This document shows, one piece after another, positions 9,999 to 22,326 of a stretch of 64,000 nt of DNA (positions are counted from its first letter, which is position 1; each line of letters begins with the position of its first letter). The position numbers and the translations under genes were made by a program. A model generated the notes under the pieces. The model worked only from the letters and a program-made list of their open reading frames with translations. It had not been told where the DNA came from and did not search any database. Source of the DNA: Paragyromitra xinjiangensis (lineage: Eukaryota; Ascomycota; Pezizomycetes; Pezizales; Discinaceae); contig JBCAMK010000018.1 in assembly GCA_038503065.1 (NCBI GenBank), forward strand, positions 1,178,001-1,242,000, in the 5' to 3' direction.

Positions 9999-11686
9999 GT
10001 TCTATGCAGCCCCCGCACAACTCTCCGAAGCTTCTGTGGGATTACTGGGCGAGGCAATACCCAATAGAAACCTTGGGGAGGATTTGGGTCGCACCAGTTT
10101 TCCTTTTGGGCATCTCTTGTTATGCTTCTCGGCTTGATGTTCCCCTTGCCTAAGTTCATTGTATTACCACATTTCATAAAAAGTATCCAATGAAACGTAC
10201 TCATTCTCCAGGGTAAGGATTTGAAACAGGGGTATGGTTTGATGCACCAATTTGTGAAGCGCTACTAAAATCCGCTGCCAGCACGCCAAATTTCTAGGTA
10301 CGTATGCTAGAACCCGAGTATAGGGCGTGGTCCGTGAACTCCTCATTTGTTAGAAGCTGAACGCCACCTAGATCTGCACACTATCCTATTGAGACACTGT
10401 AACTGGCATGTAGTATTGTCTGAGTCGGGATCTTCCCAGAGCTTATATTTTCTCACTAGCAGCTTGTTCCGTCGGTACTTAGGCTTTTAACAACTACCTT
10501 GATCCATAGCTACATGTATCTGAGCTGCAGAATAATATATTTTCGGGGATATAGAAATGCTTAAAGCCGCTAATGGCTACGCTAAAGTCCTTTGTTTAGA
10601 GGCTGGGTGGCCTGCATGCTTTGGTTCTGTGCAACTATGTATCTATTATTAAGGGTGCTTTGGGGTAATGCACGCCGTAATTACAATGAAAACCATGCAT
10701 TCCTCATAATTAGTATATATCTTGTTTTCAAAAAGTCTTTAGTACACAAATTCTTGGGGGTAGTAGGTGGTGGTTCATCTTTGGGCAGTAAAGTTTCACC
10801 TAATAGTTAATTTTACATCAATCCAGCGCCTGACAATCGCAAAATGCGGCACTCAGCGCAGTCGCCCATAGTCAGGGTATTTTGGTTTAGCCAGGGCCCT
10901 TTGGTCTAGATTTGTCGAGAAGCACCCACAACTTCATACTATACCGTGGGGGTTCAAACTAAATATAGGTTCCCCACGTCTCAAGGCAAAACATTTCATA
11001 GAACGATTCTTGCAAGCGGAAAGTAAATATACACAAGAGTACAATAGCATAAGCCATATCTCATGACCAGTATATATTCCGAGTACTTTATCTTCTCTGC
11101 TGGAGATAGACCCCATGGAATCGGTACCTAGCTGAGCTTCTCTTGCCTACAAAGATGTGTTATGGCGGGGTGCGTGATCCTCGATTACAATGGGCATTAT
11201 TTCAGTGCCCCTCGAGTTCTACTCCAAAAACCGGGACTATAGGCCCAATCGGGGGGCAATCTGTCCGTTTACCGTTGAAATGATTTACCAATCGGCAACC
11301 TAGGCATCCATTTAAAAGAAAGCAATACCTATGGTATGACAAATTTTGGCAGCGCACCGTACGTGCGCCTTTAAAAACGCCCAGCGCACGCCTAATATTT
11401 TCTTTTTCTGTACCTGCCGCAGGGGCCTGGTGATCGATAATATCAGAAAATCAAAGCTTTCACACCACACCAGTAGCTCAGATCCTCCAACCAAGTCATA
11501 GCGTCGAGATACCTTGCCGAGTTCCGGGGAAAATTGCACTTCCGCAAACAACGGCTGACTTGATAGCCCCGCCCCCAGAATATGCCAAGGGATCTAACTC
11601 GTAAGCCGCATGAATTGACTCGTTGCGGCGAAGCAAAATACAAGTGGATGTAATGCTTCAACTACGTTAGAAGGTCTTTAGCTATT
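9999..11686. other. Gene-poor stretch, nothing recognised
   Basis: Open frames here are short, overlap on both strands and have no family resemblance. I see no repeat shared with the rest of the window and no RNA gene. Confidence 0.35.
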
Positions 11687-11706
11687 TATAAAAACAGCAT
11701 TCCCTA
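11687..11706 (+). promoter_or_regulatory. TATA box and TTCCCTA element of small gene A
   Basis: TATAAAA at 11687 is followed by TTCCCTA at 11700. The ATG lies 115 bp downstream of the TATA. The other three family members have the same arrangement: TATA, then TTCC(C/T) 13-17 bp later, then the ATG at about 100-120 bp. Confidence 0.6.
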
Positions 11707-11801
11707 CATGAACTCTATAACGTCAACTTTCGCGATCGCGGACTATCAAACCTACCAATCAACAGCCCCTCTCTCGATCCTCTACCTGGATTTATTTACA
11801 G

Positions 11802-12133
11802 ATGCCTCCTACGAACCCAACTCGCGCAAATAACCAAGAGAACCGATTGCAACTGGCCGCCAGGGATATCGATGTGCACGAACTTGTTCAGAATTTGAGC
11901 GTAAACGACTCCGATAGTACTGTGAAAGGTATGAGAACGCCTAGTAACTATTTTTCAACTTATCTATTATATGTATATAGCTAAATAGATCATCAGCTCT
12001 CACTCGACCAACAGCAGCAGCAATTGAATTACTTGATGATGCTTCTGGGAGCTCGAGCGGGATGATGGAGCTATATCTTCTGCAGGCTGCCGATGGGGAT
12101 GCTGTAGTTGTATTTACAAGGTTACAAACTTGA
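11802..12133 (+). CDS. Small protein of the MMxxYL-EDxVVVF family, member A
   Basis: Exons 11802-11928 and 11997-12133 give 87 residues. The 68 nt intron is phase 1 (GTATGA...CAG). Exon 1 is polar, Asn/Gln/Asp-rich and has no signal peptide or membrane segment. Exon 2 begins ALTRP and carries GMMELYLLQAADGDAVVVF followed by TRLQT and the stop. The same C-terminal motif occurs in the genes at 19988, 27580 and 40700, and the last five residues match member C (TKYQT). I do not recognise the family. A small cytosolic or nuclear protein with a short structured C-terminus is likely. The gene lies alone between repeats. Confidence 0.7.
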
Positions 12134-12805
12134 AGGTGGATGATTTTAAGGGAGTAACTAAGCTTCAAAACTAGACCAAGGTAAATATTCACATGATATG
12201 GGAAGTTCTCTCACTTTGTTAATGAGATTATAGGGCCGAAACGTTTGTGGAGCGCTAGTTATTGTGGTCGTAGCTATTCGGGCCGGTGGGAGAGTTGTGT
12301 TATGTGGTGTTGGTGATTCTATCCACCGCACCATTAGTCTCTGGGCTCTTCTAACTTCCGCCAAACATTTAGCTAGTTGGTGTGGAGAGATTTAAGTTAC
12401 TTTAGTTTGTTGCATAATCCGGTTAACTTCTAGTCCCCTTCTGAGAGAAATAAACCTCCCTTTCGAGCTCTTAGATTCTTAGCTTCTTTTTGTAGGATAT
12501 ATCCAAAGAGGGCTGCTGGTATCCTCTCATGTACAAAAGTTTCCACATATTGACGACGAATTCTTGGCCTCGCACCACTAACGAAACCTGATGGAAGTAA
12601 GAGTTAGTGGTTGAACCCTCTGTGTAATTCTTTTCTGTGCACTTTCGTTCTTGTGCTCGGAGTAAAGATAGCTATAGCTTAAATTTTGGGAATGGTTCAC
12701 GACGAATTTGAGGAGCGGGAAAGCCAGCAAAACTACTCCTACTATTTCACCCTCTCGGCAAGTGACCGCTTGAAGCGATGCTCATATCGCACCTACTATA
12801 GTGCG

Positions 12806-13224
12806 GGAATCGATAAACGTGTGCCTATATGTGACCTATAATGCAACCGAGACTTGAGCATTTTTGAGGGTTGGGCATGATGTTGTCATCATACTGGGGT
12901 TCAGATGGTTCAGATTGTATTCTGGTTAGGCTTAAAAAGGTCTCACAGACCGGAAAACCCCATAGCACCCCCTGAACTGGGTGGAGCTAGGCTTCAAAAT
13001 GTTGCATTTTTTTCTTTTTTTGTGGGTGCTCCCACTGCATCACCACCCAAAACCAAACTTTTCAAAGTCCAATTACACCATGAAAATATCTCCATTTTCG
13101 AAAAGCTCCCTATAGGTATTGTGTTTATCATATAGTGAATCACTGTATAGGATTGTTTTCTTAAAAACCTGCCCTATTTAGCTATAATAGATCGTTCTGA
13201 AAGAGGTACACGTTTATCGATTCC
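12806..13224. repeat. Perfect 17 bp inverted repeat bounding a possible TIR element
   Basis: GGAATCGATAAACGTGT at 12806-12822 is repeated exactly in inverse orientation at 13208-13224, about 385 bp apart. Similarity extends weakly outward (CTAT and GGC blocks). The interior has no coding sequence that I recognise. A non-autonomous DNA element is the simplest reading; I found no clear target duplication. Confidence 0.55.
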
Positions 13225-16200
13225 GCCGCCATAGGTTTGGCTCCCCGAGGAATGGGATGTATGAAGTGGGATCAAGTTGTTATAATTACTTTTAATTCGT
13301 CTTACTTTAAACACCGCATACGCAGGGCTAGAAGTAAGGGCGAAACAGTCGTTCAGGCCGTTAAGGCACACGCATCTTGAAATCGCAACTATTACCTGAC
13401 CCCATTAGATCCCACCAGAGCACGCGGCTGAGAACGCGGGCCGACTGTTATGCAGGCCCAGCAAAGCCGATTGGACAGGAGATGCAACTCCGTACTAAAG
13501 ATATATCTACAAGGATTCACGCAATCACTTTTTTTCGGTTTCATATCAAGACCATATGGGTCTTAGGGTACTACGACCTATGAACTCTCCAGCCAATCTC
13601 CAGCTGCGATTTTGAAACTCTGACGAGATTGAGTTTAGCGTCGCCATGACTTCTGGTAGACCCCAACTGCAGGTTGGGAAGAACGCACGTCCACACCGTA
13701 AATTATAGTCGCCTAAACTTGTCCAATAACTAGCTAAGCTAGCACGATTCAGATACGGTCGAGACTGGATGTTTGGCGGGCAGGGATGTTTGGCGTAGGA
13801 ACTAAACTTCACTACCCCTATCCGTTATACACCCCGGGCCCTATCCGCTATATACCGAACTATAGCTCTGTAACGCAAGGCATACATGGCTAGCCGCTTA
13901 GGTGTGCTCTCGCCTAATTTAACTCAGGGACCGGCCCACTTACTATTCGCTGAATCTCCAATCCAGCTAGCCACAAGGTTTCTTCGAAAAAAAGAAGGGG
14001 TGGCATAAACCGCCAGCCCGAGTCGATAGCTTCGCCTCAGAGTTAGCATCTACAGTTGCACCCAGCCTCGTGCCCATACACACAGCCCTACGGTACGCAG
14101 CAAGCTGCGCAGTGGGGCTGGGCACGAGACTAAGTTGCACCTCGTTATGCCGGACACCCAGAATGTAGTAGATCTCGTACGGGATAGCAAGTTTTCCTAA
14201 AGAATCTGAGACAGCAAATTTATTTTGCAGCAGAAAAATGTTTTGGCTAGGGTATTTTGTACGGCACAGCAAGGGGTTTGGCATACTGAGTTCCGGCATA
14301 GCGAGGTGCGACTGTAGTAACCTAGGATGCAGTGGTATTTGGAAATTGGGTCTTATCACTCTGTTAGCAGCGCTATAGGTAGGCTCGGGAGGTGGAAAGA
14401 ACATATCAGGTAAGGGAAAAACCTACTACTCCTCACCCTTCCTCACAGTCTCCTAGTGGTGGATCGAATAGTTCGGTGCTCTATTCAAGAATTGATGCCA
14501 GGACCTACTACTGTAGAAACCTATTCGCTATGGAGTAATTTTGAGTCAGTATGAGTAAATTAGTGAAAGGAACATAAACTGGGTGCTTAGACGAGCTGAG
14601 ACATCATCAGGTGTCACTTGCTTGTGAATAGCTACTTCCAAATTGAGATGCTAAATTTCCTAATCTAGCTCGATGTAGCTATCCCGTTGTTGCGGTTTTA
14701 GCTTGTTTATATACTTTGAAGATGCCTTCTCCCTAACTATTGAAATCATGATACCGTTCCCTAATATTAATATATCATGAATCCTATTCGATTGTATTAC
14801 AATATCCCAAGGCTGCTAACTAGAACCGTCCGAAATGTTAGTACGCGAGTAAGATAAAATCGATCAATTTTTGCTGTCGTTCGCCACCTGGAAAACATAC
14901 ATTTGTAAATAAGGTTTCAGTTCGCCCGGGATAGGCTGTCTAACAATCATATTTCTTAAACTGATATCTATTAGTATTTACTGCATGGGAAATACCTAGG
15001 TTGGAGGTGAAACCCTTGCATATAAAGTGAGACTGGAGTTCCCGATCCACCCGAGCTATAGCCACACATAGTCAGACAGAAGCAATAGGTTATACCATTA
15101 ATTACTTGTTAACGTCATGGCAGGAATTTTTAGCAATGAAGTTGGACATACTAATCATGATGCACCCAATTTAAAATCCGATCCTTGCGGGTAACGCGTT
15201 GTGTCGTATGGTTAAAGTTTGAGCTGCACGTGTATGCGTAGTACCCATGTCAGGTTGAACCGCCGGCCTGGTGCCAAGATGACTCAGCATCTCGTGGAAC
15301 CTCAACTATCACTCAACTAGTGCCTAGCGTGTAACAAAGAGTGTGTGATGAGAAGTGCGTTGAGCGTTGAGCATTACCTAGTCTACTACTGTGGGTGGGC
15401 TTGGTTTAGCTCGGTGAGTAATAACTAGTAGCCCACGGTTTGGCTTGAGTGTAGGGTGAAAACCCAGAGATACTAGGATACTATAGCTAAGAAGTGGATT
15501 TGATAGGATATCCTGCTATTGTATGATGTAGAGAAACGGTGTTGTAAGGTGCACCTTACCGGCCGACTTGCTATCGCAGTTGGTATTCGGTCGTTAAATT
15601 GGAAGAATGTAGACATTCTGAAATCTTTATAATCAGGAATTTGATTTGAAACTGGTCATGGTGCTTGCGAGGCCTAGGCCTAGGGAGCTTGCGAAGACCA
15701 GGGATGCTTATCTAGGTAAGAAGTTTTGGGTGTAGCAATCAGTTTCATTTGAAAACAAGATCGCCGAACTGTATGCTTATCCCCTGGATTGCAATCGGGT
15801 GTTTCCACGTGCACGGACTTTAGTCAGCGAATTTGAAGCATCTCGGCTTAGCATATTCAGCACATCGATATATCCCCCAGCAAATTCTTGTGTCTTACAG
15901 CCGGGAATTCATAAACAGAGGCTTAGCAAGGCCTATTATCTCTGCTACAATTGGCAAGTTTAGGTTACAGACCTCTAGAAGGAACCGAGCAACTAAAGCT
16001 CAAAATATTGAATTTCGGTGCGTAAGGAGTTACGATCTAGGAGATAGCGCGAGTAGGCTTATATAGAGGACGCCCACATTGAGAGTCTACTGTAGTCATA
16101 GTCTAATGTAGCTACCTGGCTATAGGATGCTAAGGGTGTTAGTGAGCGGCAATTTCCCTGTGGAAGATACCTAGTACCTATAGTCGTACTGAATCTAGAT

Positions 16201-16670
16201 AATCCACCGAAATTCGCTCGATATAGCAAATTATTCGCTACAGCAAGTGATTCGCTATGTGAAGATTCGCTATAGAAAGGCCGGTACGGCTGTATTTTCT
16301 TCGTTTGATTTGAACTAGGATCAAAACCTCTTAGTTTGCTAACGTGAGGGGTGGGTCTACATTTTGTTTGAGCTTGTACTTGGGTCATGGGTGTGCAGAT
16401 GGAATATCGGGATTTCTCACTCTGCGGGGAAAAATTGTGAGACCTATTCCATCTCCATATACTTGACTTGAGTGTGAAATATATACCCTTCTGGATCCCA
16501 TAGAGCAGTATCCTAGGTGCAGGCTAAACTTAATTACACATTTTGCAGGTAATTGCAAGGTTGCTAAGGTTGTTTTCAGGTAGGATTGTCACACGGCTAT
16601 CTCGGGGGGAAAACAAGCCGCGCAAGCGATTTTTTGTATCATATTTACATATTCGATATTGTACTCGTGC
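13225..16670. other. Gene-poor stretch
   Basis: Apart from the dispersed repeat at 14066-14132 I see no gene. From 16210 to 16280 the phrase ATTCGCTAT(A/G) recurs four times within 70 bp, a degenerate local repeat. The minus-strand frame at 16059-16388 overlaps this repeat and is unlikely to be a gene. CTAG- and TA-rich composition suggests decayed transposon DNA. Confidence 0.35.
14066..14132 (+). repeat. Dispersed short inverted-repeat element, copy 1
   Basis: The core TACGCAGCAAGCTGCG is itself a hairpin (GCAGC/GCTGC) and is followed by GGGGCTGGGCACGAGACTA. An imperfect inverse of the end, CCTCGTGCCC, lies at the left. The same unit occurs at 18160-18204 (inverted) and 22413-22460, with a decayed copy at 53241-53290. 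Confidence 0.7.
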
Positions 16671-16885
16671 TCTACCATAAGTACCTGAAAACGGTGTCGG
16701 TGGTTCGTTATTAGTATGCCACCATAGCCTAAGGGCTGGATGTGTGTATGAATTATCAATCAATCAATCAATACCTGAAAACGGAGGTGGTATGGAACTT
16801 TTTGCTAACTAAACTGTGAAGCGTTGCCGCGGGGCGAACCAAAAGCTGTTGCCACCAAAGGACATTTTCAGGTACTTATGGTAGA
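16671..16885. mobile_element. Small TIR element carrying a LINE fragment
   Basis: TCTACCATAAGTACCTGAAAA at 16671 is exactly inverted at 16865-16885. Removing the 77 bp LINE fragment and one 13 bp target repeat leaves an element of about 125 bp. TA occurs two bases inside each end, so the true termini may be CCATAAG flanked by TA. Confidence 0.75.
16695..16771 (+). mobile_element. 5'-truncated LINE insertion (77 bp)
   Basis: The 3' end reads CCATAGCCTAAGGGCTGGATG and then a (ATCA)n tail. It matches the 3' end of the full-length LINE at 39064-39112, which reads CCATAGCTTTAGGGCTGGATG before an (ATCT)n tail. The fragment is bounded by a 13 bp direct repeat, TACCTGAAAACGG, at 16682-16694 and 16772-16784, the expected target-site duplication. 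It lies within the left terminal repeat of the 16671-16885 element. Confidence 0.85.
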
Positions 16886-18159
16886 CCACGCGCAAGTAGC
16901 TATAAGAGTTGTGTTTCGTGAAGCTGAGCCATTCGATTATAGGGTTTTATAAGCACAAAGTTATCTAAATCTCCTTGTTAGTAGGCTTTACTTGAGAGGG
17001 GTTTTCGAGGTTAACTCTATATATTTTAGGTATATATTGGGATGAGATCAAATCCCCGAAATGTATGGCAACGAGAAACAACACTTTGCGACCCTGACCA
17101 TTAGTACAGAAACAATCATCCAACGTTAATATAGTAGGAAATAAGCCACTAAAAAGTAGCGATGTGGAGTCGTCCTTTGCGTCAGTTTCCCTCCCTTTGG
17201 GATGCAACTTTGAAAACGCGTTACATCTTAGAAGTTAATCTCACCCCAAGTATTCGCGATGCATTGACTTGATTTGTAGGTTGTAAATTCCCGTTAGATC
17301 TTGGTGGTTTTGTGTTTTCTACCCAGGAAACGGCAGGAGAATAGGGCCAGACAAGTGAATTGATAAGACACGGTTTCCGCGGAATCCGATTGCATGGCGC
17401 TCATCAAGAAAGAATTTTCCTTTGTCAAGGGTTTTTGGTTGGCTGGAAGATTAAGGGTTTGAAAGGGAGTAAAGCAAAAAGACTAAGATGAAGGTATACG
17501 TGCTGTTAGGTACGGCACCGGTGTCCCGTCACTGAGTCAATAAATGGCTGTACGATTCTGCAAGTTCACGGCAATGACATTTATGGGGTACAAGGAGATC
17601 AGAAAATGACATGTCTTGTTTTCTAACTAAGTAAAGGAAAGACCTTTGCTGGCTATTGTGATACCCCCGGGTTCATTACGTATACCATATTTGGTCGGGT
17701 TTCGGCCACACCGCTACGTACCCCGAGAAACACCGGCATGCATGGCGCTTCCGGCTCCGACTGATATGTAGTTCTCAGGTCATCCGATTTTATAATCATC
17801 TGCCAGACGAAATAGGTGAAGTCCCCCTGATACGATCTATACGTATACGAGAAAACTGCTCGTAGGAAAAATCTAGATGAGATTGCATGTCAAGATCCGG
17901 CACATAGAAGATTTTAGCGCTCAGTGTGAACCTAATAGAGACTACGGTAGTTGAGTTCATCCTAACTATTCGTGGGCTCGATTTTTGAGTTTTATCCCCA
18001 CGATCGATGATTGGGTGAGAATTTCTGTTCGGGGGTCATTCGAAAGGGCTCAGTGTATACGTAACCATAGCAGAGTGGGGTATATGCACGAAAAAATAAT
18101 TTGCCGGCAAATTGATCAAGTAGCACACTTGTTCGAACGTTCCAGGGCTTGGTCCCGTC

Positions 18160-18204
18160 TAGTCTCGTGCCCAGCCCCACTGCGCAGCTTGCTGCGTACC
18201 GTAG
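18160..18204 (-). repeat. Dispersed short inverted-repeat element, copy 2 (inverted)
   Basis: Reads TAGTCTCGTGCCCAGCCCC and then the hairpin core CGCAGCTTGCTGCGTA, the reverse complement of the copy at 14086-14132, nearly base for base. It is embedded between GGTCCCGTC and GGGACGGGAAC, which themselves resemble an inverted pair. Confidence 0.7.
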
Positions 18205-18805
18205 AGCAGCCATAGGCAGTAGGGACGGGAACTAACAACCTAGTCCTGTACATGTGTAAATTAATGTGGCAGGGTACCCATGCTTCGCTCAAATCATGTA
18301 AGCTGTTACGCTCAAAACCTTAGAGGTGACAAATGGTAAAGTTGGTCGCTAATTTTACAATCGGAAATTACCTAAGATCTTCAGGTTACAAGGACCCGGC
18401 CAAATCAGTTATCGTACATTTGAAATAAAAGTATGGAAAACTCTTCTAATCAACCATTGGCACCAATGTGCCCTTACGTAGCTACAGTGTAGTCAGCAAA
18501 CGACTGAAAAGCCTTGGATTCCTCCATGGAGCTTGAATTAATCGTTGCGTATTAACCTTGGATACATATAATATTTTGGTTTCGTAGCAATCGATTGACT
18601 GGTGTTTTATTTTTTCGTACTAAGCAAAGCCCCATCACTTTAGCTAGGTATCCTATAAGTTTGGGATTGATCTTCACAGATCTATCGTTTGGAGTGCGAC
18701 CTGCACACAAGCTTAAGCCGGCAAATTTAGTGCAGATAGCTATGGTATGATCCATTTACCTTTAGTTTGGCGATGTATAGGGTTTAAGTCTCTACAAGGT
18801 GTAGA

Positions 18806-18982
18806 AATGCATCAATGAGCCTAGCTCCCATACAAACCTAATTGTAAAAGGCACAAAGTGATGCATTTACAGGGCACGTTAGTTGTAAATGCATCATGGG
18901 GTGCATTTCCCGACGGCTATGCCTTTCCCGACGACATCCCCGACGACATTACCCTTGAATGATGCCTTTCTCGACGACTTAC
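18806..18982. repeat. GATGC-module repeat related to 7513-8064
   Basis: Contains AAATGCATCA near 18806, TGATGCATTTAC near 18860 and its inverse GTAAATGCATCA near 18886. GACGACAT and TGCCTTTCCCGAC repeats follow. The same GTAAATGCATCA word occurs near 7651. It appears to be a partial or rearranged copy of the same repeat family. Confidence 0.45.
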
Positions 18983-19869
18983 CACCTAGTCATACCACAG
19001 GAGTCAAGGCATCTCCACTGAAAATTCTGCATTTTGCCGGTTGTTGTAGTTTTAAACTTCCAGTTATACACCAAAGTAAAAACTGTGGGCCTTTCTAGTG
19101 GTAGTGGAAAAGAGCTACCCGGGTTATATTTGTTTACGCTCTAGCGATAAAAGTTTCTTAGCTAGTAGGCGCACGTGCGTGTGTGTTGATTAATTAACCT
19201 CTCCTTACCTATCATATAACTCAGCACCATGATCTGGAAGAGTTTTCTGTGGCCAACTTAAAAAAGTCTCACAATTCATGTAGCGCGGAATGAAGTAGTA
19301 AATTAATGCAGCACGAAACTGTCGAGTGATTATTCATGTAATTATAATACATATTGTGGTTAACGTTGCATGTTCTCAAATATTTTTTCACTAAGTAGGT
19401 TCAGTCATGCTCAGAGTGCTAGCAGTTGTGGGTTACTTTGCAACTTAAATTTGACAACACTTCTGTTGACTAAATTTTAAGATCTCTAGCACTAGATACA
19501 CGGGGGGGTTTTATGAAGATATGGTCGGTTTCAGGTTTCAAAAGTCTGGTAAGGCTCGTGCGGTGAGTGATGGAGTTCTTGCATGAAGTTTAGCTCAGAA
19601 GATATGGCGCAGTTCGATCGTCACATATACAAGTGACACGGGAAGTCTGTACAAACTTGGTAGAAAAGCGCGCTGTTACGGCCGAAGGGATCAAATGGTA
19701 TGATCGCCTCAGGAGATTATAGCGCCACTGGCCCCGATCACAAGAGAAAGGGAAGGGTCGGATTGTTGATATGTACCGGTGTAGATACCATGGCCATAAA
19801 GAGGTCGGAATGGCAGATAATACCAAGCCTATGGGAGCGCTCATGGTCGAGACGTAGATTTAGATAAGC

Positions 19870-19893
19870 TATAAAGCCTAGTGAAATTCCCTA
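19870..19893 (+). promoter_or_regulatory. TATA box and TTCCCTA element of small gene B
   Basis: TATAAAG at 19870 and TTCCCTA at 19887 lie 118 and 101 bp before the ATG at 19988. The arrangement matches members A and D. Confidence 0.55.
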
Positions 19894-19987
19894 GCGTGTA
19901 CCTCAGAGTTCTCAAAATTCTGGGAATTACTATTGAAGACACTTCATCGTACCCTACTTTATTTACGTGATACTACCGTTTTCACCA

Positions 19988-20272
19988 ATGTCTACAACAC
20001 CTGCGCGCAATCAGCAAAATCTCGGTCCAGGAGGCCCGAAATACCCACCAGATCTACCGCAAACTCGATCATCCCTTGAAACTATAGAAAATCTTTCGGC
20101 ACTCGGCAAGTTTGTCCAACCAGCTCTTTCTACGGGTATCACGCGTACGGAATCACTTGCTATCACTCGAGGTGTGATGATGGAGAGATATCTTGGGCAA
20201 AGCGCAGATGAAGACTCAGTTGTCGTTTTCGGAAGATCCCAAATTTCAAGGCTCGAGTTCCCGCAGGAATAG
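19988..20272 (+). CDS. Small protein of the MMxxYL-EDxVVVF family, member B
   Basis: A single open frame of 94 residues from ATG at 19988. The N-terminus is Pro/Gln/Asn-rich (starts MSTTPARNQQN, like MSAPRQQNQ of member C). The middle carries GITRT and AITRG, matching the TR motif of A and C. The C-terminus holds GVMMERYLGQSADEDSVVVF and then GRSQ with a 13-residue tail. Unlike the other three members I find no intron at the expected site. The site where C has its acceptor reads TTG-CTATCACTCGA here, so it may be read through. No signal peptide. Function unknown. Confidence 0.68.
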   Translation: MSTTPARNQQNLGPGGPKYPPDLPQTRSSLETIENLSALGKFVQPALSTGITRTESLAITRGVMMERYLGQSADEDSVVVFGRSQISRLEFPQE

Positions 20273-22130
20273 TTTGGCTTCCTTAATGGTGACTAAGAGC
20301 CTCTCTCCTTCGTTTAGAAATCAAATGTCCAAGAAGTTTCACTTACACTTGAGCTCAGTTGCCATGCCTTGGGCGCACTATATACGACCTAGCTTGATAA
20401 TGCGGGAATACACGAGGATAAACCAAGTACGACTGATGGCTTCCTTTAGTTCTTTGACATGTGATTTATGTATTTTCTTTTCATCTTTCTTGGTTCCTGT
20501 GTCTAGTTACCTTGGTTTAGTATTCAATTTATTAGTTTATGTACCGTGGTTTAAACTCAAGAGTAAGTGCCGAACAGTCGAACCTGTCACCTAATCGGAA
20601 GAGTATCCGATAAGGCATGTTTCCGTATCTAAATGATTCCAAGCTATGGCTCCGAGGATCACGCTCGAGTCTCATTTTCGATCATGATTTATTAGCTACG
20701 TATAATGCCCAGATTCGAACAGCCTAAAGATAGCTTAATCTTTGTATATATATAGGCGACAAAGTTTCTAGACTGCTGATTACATATATATTCCGCATTC
20801 GCCCCTCACCTAATAGCCACTACTAATATTGTAATCACATTTAACCTTGATACGCATGCAGGAACCTTATGGTGTCGTGTATGCTGATACCGGTGGAACG
20901 TGTGGCAGGGTTTTGGTTTAGTCGCGCGTGCCTTTATTCAGCTACAGGGTGGGTTCTCATTTACCTAACACTGGGGCTTGGTAAGGGGGGTTTTCGCCAT
21001 TTTAAATTATTTACTGTTGCCCAATTACAAATCCACTGACAGGGTTACGGTATATACTCAATGAACCCACCACCATCATCCACCTACCTGCAAGCTGGCC
21101 CACTATGTATTCCAAGTTTGTCATATATATCAGAGTACACGCGTATACTAGGAAAACCTATTGTGATTCCGCTCAGAAATAATTCCAAGTCGATTGGAAT
21201 ATGATCCTGGTAGAGATTTAATAAAATTGTTTTCGGGTAATTAAGGATTCTCAATAATACTAGGAATTAATATAAAAATTCAAGGGGACTAACCTGAGAA
21301 ATAGGACTAGAATTTTTTAATGCATCCGAATCCCAAATTCACCACCGGAAAATTTTACCACATCATGCGATCGAACTCAAGATCACACAATAGAACACCG
21401 TATGTGTATAGGTGAAATTATCCCCTTAGTACTAGTTAGTACGAAGCTGTAAGTTTAGTTCCCAAAACGATCACTTCGAAGGTTCTTTGCAAACCTTCTA
21501 ATTCGCATTTGGTGAGTATATTTCAACCAAGACTATGAGCGATTAAGCTTTAAGTTACGCGTTCATTACTTATAAAATGTATATGATTGTGATACCATAC
21601 ACATGCGAAGCGGGCCGTGCTATCCACGCGAACCAGTACCAGGCCGCCTTCGCCTGCTCGGTCAATGAAAACCGGCGCCTTCCTAGCCCTGCGCTGCGAT
21701 GTTGCGACTACCTGCCTCCTGTAGAATGCATATCTGTGATACTGTTCTTTGCGTATTTTTTTGTCGCGGGGTAAATTCATCGAGACTCAGTGGGCTCAAG
21801 AGCACTTCCGACGAAGTGATTTTACTCGTTAGAGCAGCCACATCCGAGTTGACATTATAGTTAGTGCAGCCGCCCATACTAGCTGGCATAACTTTAAGGT
21901 CGGCCACCAGTACTACTTATCTCCATTGCGCTGATGTGGCTGGTCAACGCGCCGAGAGGCAATATTTTGCCGAAGGAAACCTTATGATATATTTGTAGTT
22001 TTATACCTTTCATGTAGGCTCGTTCCCATCTCCTACTGCCTGCAACTACTACGCACCGTAGGGGCTGGTGTACTTACCCTTCCGAATTGTATGAAGAGTC
22101 TGTTCGGAGTTTCCTCGGAGCTTCAAATCT
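20273..22130. other. Gene-poor stretch, nothing recognised
   Basis: The 133-residue frame at 20193-20594 overlaps member B in another phase and is not supported. No other feature recognised. Confidence 0.35.
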
Positions 22131-22326
22131 TCGGAAGTTTTTCGGGGGTAATTGGTACTTAATTTTACTAGTGGGTTACATACAATTGCTTGTACCCTAG
22201 GGGGGGGGGGCTAATATGGTAGGCGAAAAAAGGCCCGGGCTTCGAGGTTTTCGGAGGTTTTCGGGGGTAATTTGATACTTAAATTTGTGAGGAAATCCCA
22301 TAGAAATACTTGTACCTCCGGAGGGG
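22131..22326. repeat. Two tandem diverged copies of a ~75 bp unit, period ~120 bp
   Basis: TCGGAAGTTTTTCGGGGGTA at 22131 and TCGGAGGTTTTCGGGGGTAA at 22251 start two units. Each continues with TGATACTTAA-like and A(T/A)ACTTGTACC blocks. A run of eleven or more G follows the first unit (about 22200). Confidence 0.6.

Larger units (their letters stand above)
16886..19869. other. Gene-poor stretch
   Basis: Contains two short repeats listed separately. Otherwise only short chance frames. No RNA gene recognised. Confidence 0.35.

Noticed and set aside
16059..16388. Minus-strand frame of 109 codons
   Set aside because: Overlaps a degenerate ATTCGCTAT repeat; the translation is repeat-derived.
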